This document shows, piece by piece, positions 59,305 through 64,000 of a stretch of DNA of 64,000 bases (position 1 is the stretch's first letter; every line of letters starts with the position of its first letter). This stretch comes from Thermocrinis sp. (GTDB lineage Bacteria; Aquificota; Aquificia; Aquificales; Aquificaceae). The notes under the pieces were generated by a model, which was not told the DNA's origin, made no database searches, and worked only from the letters and a program-made list of their open reading frames with translations. A program made the translations under genes and the position numbers. The stretch lies in NCBI GenBank assembly GCA_020833645.1, contig JAJHRQ010000002.1:98291-162290 (forward strand), given 5' to 3'.

Positions 59305-60511
59305 TTTTGCTACCTCCTTTGGCTTTGTACCAACCCCATTCCAAGATGGATATTATAGGCAAGGAGATAAAGAAAGATAGAAAGGCTATGGTAAATATGA
59401 GTCCAAGCAGTGCGTTGGTTGGGGTTGGAGGCATGGTTCCCAGTATGGTCAGAGCCATAGAGGATATTACGAGCACCACAAACATTACAAAGAATAGAGG
59501 TCTATTTCTTGCACTCCTTAGAGGCGAAAAGTCCAAGAAGGGTAGGATCAACAGAAGGAGAAGGGCTAAGCTGAACACCACAAAACCCAAGAACTTGTCT
59601 GGAATAGACCTAAACATGGTGTAAAAAGCCAAAAGATACCATTCGGGTGCTATGTGGGCGGGTGTCTTGAAAGGATCCGCTGGGTCGTAGTTATCTGCAG
59701 GCAAGAAGTGTTTCATGTAGAAGAACACAAAGAAGAAGAAGACCGCCAAGTATCCCATCAAGTAGGCACCTTCCTTAAGGGTTATGTAAGGATGGAAAGG
59801 AACACCCTCCTTCTTCTTATCTATCTCCCTGCCATCTGGCGAGGTTATACCATGTGCCCTGATAAGGTAGAAGTGAAAGGCCACAAGACCCAAAAGAATT
59901 AGAGGCAATAGCCATATGTGAAGTCCATAGAACCTTCCAAGGGTTATCTGCCCCAGTTCATAACCACCCTTCATCCATATAGATATGGTTTCTCCGATCT
60001 TTAGCTTGCCTATGATGGGAGCGCTGTCTATGGAGGTGGGTATCTCAGTGGTAACCACCATTCCCCAGTAGGAGAGCTGTCCCCAAGGTAGAAGATAACC
60101 GGATAGGGCGGTCATAAGAAGGACAAAGTATATGAAAAAGCCCACAATCCAGGTTAGTTCCCTAGGTTTTTTGTATGCGTTGTAGTATATTCCAGTGAAC
60201 ATGTGAAGATAGACTACCGCAAGGAAGAAGTTAGCACCTGCTGCATGGACATGCCTAATTAGCCACATAAAGGGAACTTCCTTCATTATGGTGTAGTTAA
60301 CGCTATCGAAGGCAGTGTGGATGTCGGGTTGGTAGTACATCACCAAGAATATGCCAGAGATTATCTGAATTAGGAAAGCCACCAAAGCCATTACGCCAAA
60401 GGCGTAAGGAAATGTTAGATTTTTTGGAACTTTGTAATCTACCATTTGGGACTGCCATAGTTCTGATAGCTTTGACCTTTCGTTAAACCATCTTCCGATC
60501 CTTCCGATCAT
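59297..60511 (-). CDS. petB: Cytochrome b of the bc1 complex
   Basis: Membrane core of the bc1 complex, with the quinol (Qo) and quinone (Qi) sites and two b haems. GQLSYWGMVV, the haem histidines (H-x13-H pairs in helices B and D, e.g. RHVHAAGANFFLAVVYLHMF) and the Qo-loop PEWY (APEWYLLAFY) are visible; C-terminal helices follow in the same chain, so it is the fused long form. About 404 residues. Start at ATG 60511, seven bases after GGAGG; the TTG two codons upstream overlaps that site. Confidence 0.95.
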   Translation of the reverse strand: MIGRIGRWFNERSKLSELWQSQMVDYKVPKNLTFPYAFGVMALVAFLIQIISGIFLVMYYQPDIHTAFDSVNYTIMKEVPFMWLIRHVHAAGANFFLAVVYLHMFTGIYYNAYKKPRELTWIVGFFIYFVLLMTALSGYLLPWGQLSYWGMVVTTEIPTSIDSAPIIGKLKIGETISIWMKGGYELGQITLGRFYGLHIWLLPLILLGLVAFHFYLIRAHGITSPDGREIDKKKEGVPFHPYITLKEGAYLMGYLAVFFFFVFFYMKHFLPADNYDPADPFKTPAHIAPEWYLLAFYTMFRSIPDKFLGFVVFSLALLLLLILPFLDFSPLRSARNRPLFFVMFVVLVISSMALTILGTMPPTPTNALLGLIFTIAFLSFFISLPIISILEWGWYKAKGGSKND

Positions 60512-60523
60512 GGCCAAACCTCC

Positions 60524-61042
60524 TTAAGTTAATTCCTTTACAAATCCTTCTTCTCCAATGATAAGCTTGTTGCCTTCCCTCTTTTGAGGGGGCACGTACA
60601 GTGGTCTTGGTGGAGGACCTGCAATGTTGTCGCCCCATGGTGAGTAGAACCCTCCATGACAGGGGCAGTGGAACAGAGGATAGTTAAACTCTCCTTCTCC
60701 CTGTGGTTTCCAGAGGGGTACACAACCAAGATGGGTGCATACCGCCACAAGGGCGTAGGCGTCTTGTCCTTGCAGGAGCTTCGCATTTTGGTCGTTTAAC
60801 CTCTTGCCATTCCACTGAAAGCCCTGCGGTAGCTTGACTACAAAGACAGGTTTGCCCTTCCAAGAAACGACCCTGACCTGAAGGTCTGGAATTTGGGAAA
60901 CGTCCACCTCTACTCTGGCTCCTGCCAGGGAAGCTTGGCTGGGAGAAAGTACCTTAACTATAGGATATAACATGCCTATTGCCCCCAGGATACCCAAGCC
61001 TCCCACTGCAAAGCCTAAAAGGTCTCTCCTTGAGGCTTCCAT
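60524..61042 (-). CDS. petA: Rieske iron-sulphur subunit of the bc1 complex
   Basis: 2Fe-2S electron carrier of the bc1 complex. N-terminal RRDLLGF and a hydrophobic stretch (10-30) form a Tat-type anchor. The cluster boxes are CTHLGC and CPCHGG, each with Cys and His ligands, followed by GPPPRPL. At 172 residues it is normal. First gene of the petABC operon; GGAGG precedes the ATG. Divergent from sucD across a 149-base gap holding both promoters. Confidence 0.96.
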   Translation of the reverse strand: MEASRRDLLGFAVGGLGILGAIGMLYPIVKVLSPSQASLAGARVEVDVSQIPDLQVRVVSWKGKPVFVVKLPQGFQWNGKRLNDQNAKLLQGQDAYALVAVCTHLGCVPLWKPQGEGEFNYPLFHCPCHGGFYSPWGDNIAGPPPRPLYVPPQKREGNKLIIGEEGFVKELT

Positions 61043-61191
61043 AGCACAACCTCCTTTGGTGATATAAAAAATTAATTATCGCATACTCTAAAATAGAGAG
61101 AAAAATTATCACCTAAAGCTTTTAAAATGCCTTTTTACGGAAAAGTGTTAGAATTATATAACCCTCTATCATAAACCTTTGGAGGAGGCCT

Positions 61192-62073
61192 ATGGCAATT
61201 TTGGTGGATAAAAACACCAGGGTAGTGGTGCAAGGTATCACAGGGAAGGAGGGTTCTTTCCATGCCCTCCAGTGTAAGGCTTATGGCACTCAGGTGGTGG
61301 CGGGCGTTACCCCCGGTAAGGGTGGGCAAAAGGTGGAGGACATCCCAGTATTCAATACGGTAGAGTCCGCAGTAAAAGAAACCTCTGCCAATTGCTCTTT
61401 GATCTTTGTACCTCCGGCCTTTGCAGCGGATGCTATAGTAGAAGCCTTAGATGCGGGCATAGAATTGATAGTCTGCATAACTGAGGGTATCCCTGTAAGA
61501 GACATGCTTAAAGTAAAGCATTACATGCTAAGGAACTATCCAAAGGCAAAGCTTATAGGTCCCAACTGTCCCGGGGTTATAACCCCAGGAGAGGCAAAGG
61601 TGGGTATAATGCCTGGGCACATATTCAAGAGGGGTACCATAGGGATCGTTTCAAGAAGTGGAACGCTGACCTATGAGGCATCTTATCAGCTTACCCGCTA
61701 TGGGCTTGGGCAATCTACCGCGGTGGGTATAGGTGGAGACCCTGTACATGGGCTATCCCACAAGGATGTGATTGCTATGTTCAACGAGGACCCAGAGACG
61801 GAGGCTATACTTATGATAGGTGAGATAGGTGGGACTGCGGAGGAGGAGGCGGCAGAGTATATAAAGCAGTTTGTAAAGAAGCCTGTTTTTGCATACATTG
61901 CCGGTATAACCGCACCACCGGGTAGAAGAATGGGACATGCTGGTGCTATAATCACCGGTGGAAAGGGTACCGCCCAGGCTAAGATATCGGCCCTCAGGGA
62001 CGCAGGAGTTCATGTAATAGAAAATCCCGCCTTTATAGGAAGAACTATAGCAGAGGTTTTGGGCAAAAGATGA
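61192..62073 (+). CDS. sucD: Succinyl-CoA synthetase alpha subunit
   Basis: Activates succinate to succinyl-CoA with ATP; in the reductive TCA cycle it feeds 2-oxoglutarate synthase. The phosphohistidine is in [10 protein letters not shown] (around residue 246), with CoA-binding [11 protein letters not shown] near residue 16 and [12 protein letters not shown]. At 293 residues it is normal. GGAGGAGG precedes the ATG; a promoter (TTTACG ... TATATA) lies upstream. The beta subunit is not in the window; the two ferredoxins that follow would supply the reductant for the next carboxylation step. Confidence 0.95.
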   Translation: MAILVDKNTRVVVQGITGKEGSFHALQCKAYGTQVVAGVTPGKGGQKVEDIPVFNTVESAVKETSANCSLIFVPPAFAADAIVEALDAGIELIVCITEGIPVRDMLKVKHYMLRNYPKAKLIGPNCPGVITPGEAKVGIMPGHIFKRGTIGIVSRSGTLTYEASYQLTRYGLGQSTAVGIGGDPVHGLSHKDVIAMFNEDPETEAILMIGEIGGTAEEEAAEYIKQFVKKPVFAYIAGITAPPGRRMGHAGAIITGGKGTAQAKISALRDAGVHVIENPAFIGRTIAEVLGKR

Positions 62074-62102
62074 TTAAAAGCATGTTTATTTTCTAAATGT
62101 GC

Positions 62103-62108
62103 TATAAT
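62103..62108 (+). promoter_or_regulatory. -10 box of the ferredoxin operon
   Basis: TATAAT lies 33 bases before the ferredoxin ATG, with a leader carrying TTAGGAGG; spacing fits a normal leadered mRNA. Confidence 0.55.
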
Positions 62109-62141
62109 TTATCCACTTCAAAACTTTTAGGAGGTTAAGGT

Positions 62142-62360
62142 ATGGCTATAAAGACAAAGGTGGACCCAGACACTTGCACCGCCTGTGAGCTTTGCTACGA
62201 CAGAATTCCAGAAATTTACAAAAACAGGGGTGATGGCATTGCGCAGGTAGTTTCTCCTGGACCCGATGGATATATGGTAGTGCCCCCTGAGCTTGAGGCT
62301 GAGGTAAAAGAGGTTACAGACGAATGTCCCAGTGGCTCCATAATTACAGAGGAAGCATAA
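62142..62360 (+). CDS. One-cluster [4Fe-4S] ferredoxin 1
   Basis: Low-potential electron carrier, 72 residues. C12-x2-C15-x2-C18 with a distant fourth Cys in DECPSGS marks a single [4Fe-4S] cluster, the type that in Hydrogenobacter drives the oxoacid:ferredoxin oxidoreductases of the reductive TCA cycle. TTAGGAGG precedes the ATG. It follows sucD after 68 bases and its stop region holds the start of ferredoxin 2. Confidence 0.93.
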   Translation: MAIKTKVDPDTCTACELCYDRIPEIYKNRGDGIAQVVSPGPDGYMVVPPELEAEVKEVTDECPSGSIITEEA

Positions 62361-62542
62361 TAGTTGATATAGATACCTGTACCGCTTGCGGTCTTTGCTA
62401 CGAAGAGGTGCCGGAGGTCTTTACAAACAGAGGGGATGGCTTGCCTATAGTCTATATCAAGTTTTTCAAAGAGGACACCCTCCAGAGGCTACAGAAGGTA
62501 GCCCAGGACTGCCCCAGCGGGTCTATAATACTTGAGCGATAG
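62356..62542 (+). CDS. One-cluster [4Fe-4S] ferredoxin 2 (start codon uncertain)
   Basis: Paralogue of the preceding ferredoxin: CTACGLC then DCPSGSI gives one [4Fe-4S] cluster. The first in-frame ATG (62324) would overlap ferredoxin 1 by 37 bases and add an unrelated leader. Alignment with ferredoxin 1 suggests the protein starts near 62356-62359, where the codons are ATA-ATA after a well-placed GAGGA. So either ATA is used as start or the long overlap is real. Its stop overlaps the next gene's TTG start. Confidence 0.85.
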
Positions 62543-63293
62543 GCTTATATTCCTCGGTACCGCAGGCGGAAGGGCTAGCGTTTTTAGGTATCTACGTCGT
62601 TCTGGTGGATTTTTGCTGAGGCTTTCGAACCTCTGGGTTCATACAGACCCTGGACCGGGTGCCTTTGTTTATCTTCACCAGATGGGCTTTGACCCAAGGA
62701 AAATAAACTGCGTTGTTCTATCCCACGTACATTTGGACCACTCTGCGGATATAAACTCTGTCATTGAGTCTGCCACCGACGGTGGAAAGAAGAGGGAGGT
62801 AGTTCTGTTTGCACCAAGGTCTGCCCTTGAAGGAGAAAACAGAGTGGTCCTTCCCTTTATAAGAAAAGAGAGGCTTGCGGGAGAGTTTATATTAGAGGAG
62901 GGCAAAGAGTACAACTACAAGGGTCTCCGCATAAAGGCGGTTATGAGGCACAAACACCACCACACAGAGACCTACGCCATACTCTACAATGAGAGAATAC
63001 TTTATGTTTCCTGTGCCCTTTATGAGGACCGCATGCTTGAGGTTTATCCCAAAGGGCTGGATCTAATGATCATAAACACCACCCTTTACAAAAAAACCAA
63101 GTATATAGAGCACCTTACAGTTCAAGACGCAAAAAAGCTGTTGGCTCACCTAAAACCAAAGCTTGCCATACTCACCCACTTTGGCTACGAAATTCTTATG
63201 AACCATCACCTTCAAGACATAGCCTTGGAGGTGGAAAAGGAAACAGGAGTAAAAACCCTCTGTGCCTATGACGGTATGGAGGTAGAACTCTGA
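62532..63293 (+). CDS. Metallo-beta-lactamase fold hydrolase
   Basis: A 253-residue MBL-fold protein starting with TTG inside the ferredoxin 2 end. The metal site SHVHLDH (HxHxDH) is clear around residue 65, with a later THFGYE histidine motif. N-terminal LGTAGGRASV and VHTDPGPG resemble RNase Z/arylsulfatase-like members, so a phosphodiesterase or RNase-like role is possible, but the substrate is unknown. It overlaps the DedA-like gene by 4 bases. Confidence 0.82.
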   Translation: MSDRLIFLGTAGGRASVFRYLRRSGGFLLRLSNLWVHTDPGPGAFVYLHQMGFDPRKINCVVLSHVHLDHSADINSVIESATDGGKKREVVLFAPRSALEGENRVVLPFIRKERLAGEFILEEGKEYNYKGLRIKAVMRHKHHHTETYAILYNERILYVSCALYEDRMLEVYPKGLDLMIINTTLYKKTKYIEHLTVQDAKKLLAHLKPKLAILTHFGYEILMNHHLQDIALEVEKETGVKTLCAYDGMEVEL

Positions 63294-63766
63294 TAGAGCA
63301 GTTTTTTCCTGGGCTGAAAAAGTGGGCAGAGGATTTCGTCATGGAACACGGATACACTGCCCTCTTTGTTCTTTCCTTTACTGAGTCTATAATCCAGCCC
63401 ATACCTCCTTATCCCTTCATAACCGCCGCGCCACTTTTTAAGTTGAACCCATATACCGCCGGTTTTGTGGCTTTTATTGGCAACTTATTGGGTGCCCTTG
63501 TAGCCTTCTTTTTGGCAAAGCTTTTGGGGGAAAGCTTTGTAAGAAAGATCTTTGGAGAGAGGCTATACACAAAGGGGGAAGCCCTTTTCAATAGGTATGG
63601 CTTCTTTGCGGTGCTTATAGGAGAACCTTACAAGTTAGTTTGTTGGCTTGCGGGCATCTTCAACATGCCCCTGCTTACCTTTCTTATAGCGAGTATGATA
63701 GCCCGTGGGGTAAGGATAGGCATCTTTGTATTTTTTGGAGATGTGCTGAAGAGGTTTTTAAGCTAA
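63290..63766 (+). CDS. DedA-like membrane protein (unusual start)
   Basis: DedA/SNARE-associated membrane protein, a likely lipid scramblase or transporter. FVLSFTESIIQPIPPYPFI carries the DedA re-entrant motif, GNLLGALVAFFLAKLLG the helix-glycine motif, and GEPYKLVCWLAGIFNMP the second re-entrant region. The first ATG is at 63341, but 17 more in-frame codons back to CTG at 63290 complete the amphipathic N-terminus expected for the family, and GGAGGT lies six bases before that CTG. So a CTG (or ATA) start is likely. Confidence 0.78.
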   Translation: MIEQFFPGLKKWAEDFVMEHGYTALFVLSFTESIIQPIPPYPFITAAPLFKLNPYTAGFVAFIGNLLGALVAFFLAKLLGESFVRKIFGERLYTKGEALFNRYGFFAVLIGEPYKLVCWLAGIFNMPLLTFLIASMIARGVRIGIFVFFGDVLKRFLS

Positions 63767-63769
63767 GAA

Positions 63770-63841
63770 TGGGTGCGGGAGGACTCGAACCCCCAACCGG
63801 GCGGTTATGAGCCGCCCGCTCTGCCATTGAGCTACGCACCC
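63770..63841 (-). tRNA. tRNA with CAU anticodon (elongator Met or Ile2)
   Basis: Minus-strand cloverleaf: acceptor GGGTGCG/CGCACCC with discriminator A, D arm GCTC/GAGC, anticodon arm GGCGG-CTCATAA-CCGCC (CAU), T arm GGGGG-TTCGAGT-CCTCC. No CCA is encoded. The anticodon stem lacks the three GC pairs (GGG/CCC) of initiator tRNA and base pair 1-72 is intact, so it is elongator Met or lysidine-modified Ile2. A -10 box lies 15 bases upstream. Confidence 0.93.
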
Positions 63842-63852
63842 ATCTATCTATC

Positions 63853-63862
63853 TATAATTATA
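63853..63862. promoter_or_regulatory. Palindromic -10 element before the tRNA
   Basis: TATAATTATA, the same 10-base palindrome as before metG/SRP RNA. On the minus strand it would start tRNA transcription about 8 bases upstream, in a short (GATA)n run (63842-63856). Confidence 0.55.
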
Positions 63863-63889
63863 ACACCTTAGAGTACGTCGGGTGAAAAA

Positions 63890-64000
63890 TTACCCCCATA
63901 TTTGAGACTTCCTGAAAAAGCTGTAGCCTATAGCGTAGCCATAAAGGTAAGCAAGTAAGGTAATCCATTTCCTCCACCTGCTTACTCGGTTGAAAAGCTT
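63890..64000 (-). CDS. C-terminus of an unidentified gene (cut by window edge)
   Basis: Open frame from the edge, 36 codons ending in TAA at 63890. The tail RWRKWITLLAYLYGYAIGYS has a short hydrophobic segment flanked by Arg/Lys, like the C-terminal helix of family 2 glycosyltransferases, but this is a weak guess. The gene continues outside the window. Confidence 0.55.
   Translation of the reverse strand, partial: KLFNRVSRWRKWITLLAYLYGYAIGYSFFRKSQIWG

Noticed and set aside
61043..61191. Riboswitch between petA and sucD
   Set aside because: The 149-base gap shows promoters and AT-rich sequence but no stable multi-stem structure that I can fold by eye.
63770..63841. Initiator tRNA-fMet
   Set aside because: The anticodon stem is GGCGG/CCGCC without three consecutive GC pairs next to the loop as GGG/CCC, and base pair 1-72 is matched.

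Overview
The window reads as a chromosomal segment of a hydrogen-oxidising thermophile of the Aquificales (Hydrogenobacter/Thermocrinis type). This is inferred from gene content and protein style: Lys/Glu-rich, compact proteins; a methionyl-tRNA synthetase lacking the C-terminal dimerisation domain (as in Aquifex, where it is a separate subunit); two tandem one-cluster ferredoxins beside succinyl-CoA synthetase alpha (reductive TCA cycle style); a bc1 complex; and very tight gene packing. No stretch over 300 bases lacks a gene or gene remnant, and no rRNA, CRISPR array or prophage was seen.

Layout. 1-6.2 kb: a cut-off membrane protein, trpS, a polysaccharide deacetylase, a broken Ser/Thr kinase, an S41 protease, a P-loop kinase, a thioredoxin-fold protein, a histidine phosphatase and the SRP RNA. 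6.2-14.5 kb: metG, thiO, a Ski2/Hel308-like helicase, a thiamine-binding-like protein, a broken Lon-like protease and fabD. 14.5-17.3 kb: a two-gene cytochrome bd-like complex with a C-terminal haem c site, behind a promoter carrying a palindromic operator. 17.3-29 kb: gatA, tsaB, a HerA-like ATPase, an amidase, queE, infB, an esterase, hemL and a lytic transglycosylase. 27-35.2 kb (minus strand): a cell-shape and growth cluster, mreBCD-mrdA-decarboxylase-gmk-rpoZ. 35-40 kb: proS, dprA facing a short comEC, and trpB. 40.4-46.4 kb: a type III-like restriction-modification pair. 46.5-52.4 kb: proA, rseP, miaA, rpoD and a phosphoribosyltransferase. 52.4-57.5 kb: a decayed acetate locus (acs 3' part, a TnpB element with 17-bp inverted ends, actP with missing N-terminus and two in-frame stops, then a truncated YggT-like gene and a truncated mobA fused to a copper-chaperone domain). 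57.5-64 kb: an archaeal-type small kinase, an endonuclease III relative, petABC, sucD, two ferredoxins, a metallo-beta-lactamase fold protein, a DedA protein, tRNA(CAU) and a cut-off gene end.

Three themes stand out. First, many genes carry a -10-like hexamer 6-10 bases before the start codon and no Shine-Dalgarno sequence, which suggests leaderless mRNAs; at several divergent gene pairs this hexamer is palindromic and could fire both ways. Second, lesions are concentrated in a few dispensable genes (kinase, Lon-like protease, acs, actP, mobA) while all housekeeping genes are intact, which points to real gene decay rather than poor sequence. Third, two membrane or redox modules deserve attention: the bd-like haem-c complex with its operator, and the TnpB element whose insertion coincides with deletion of the divergent acs/actP control region.
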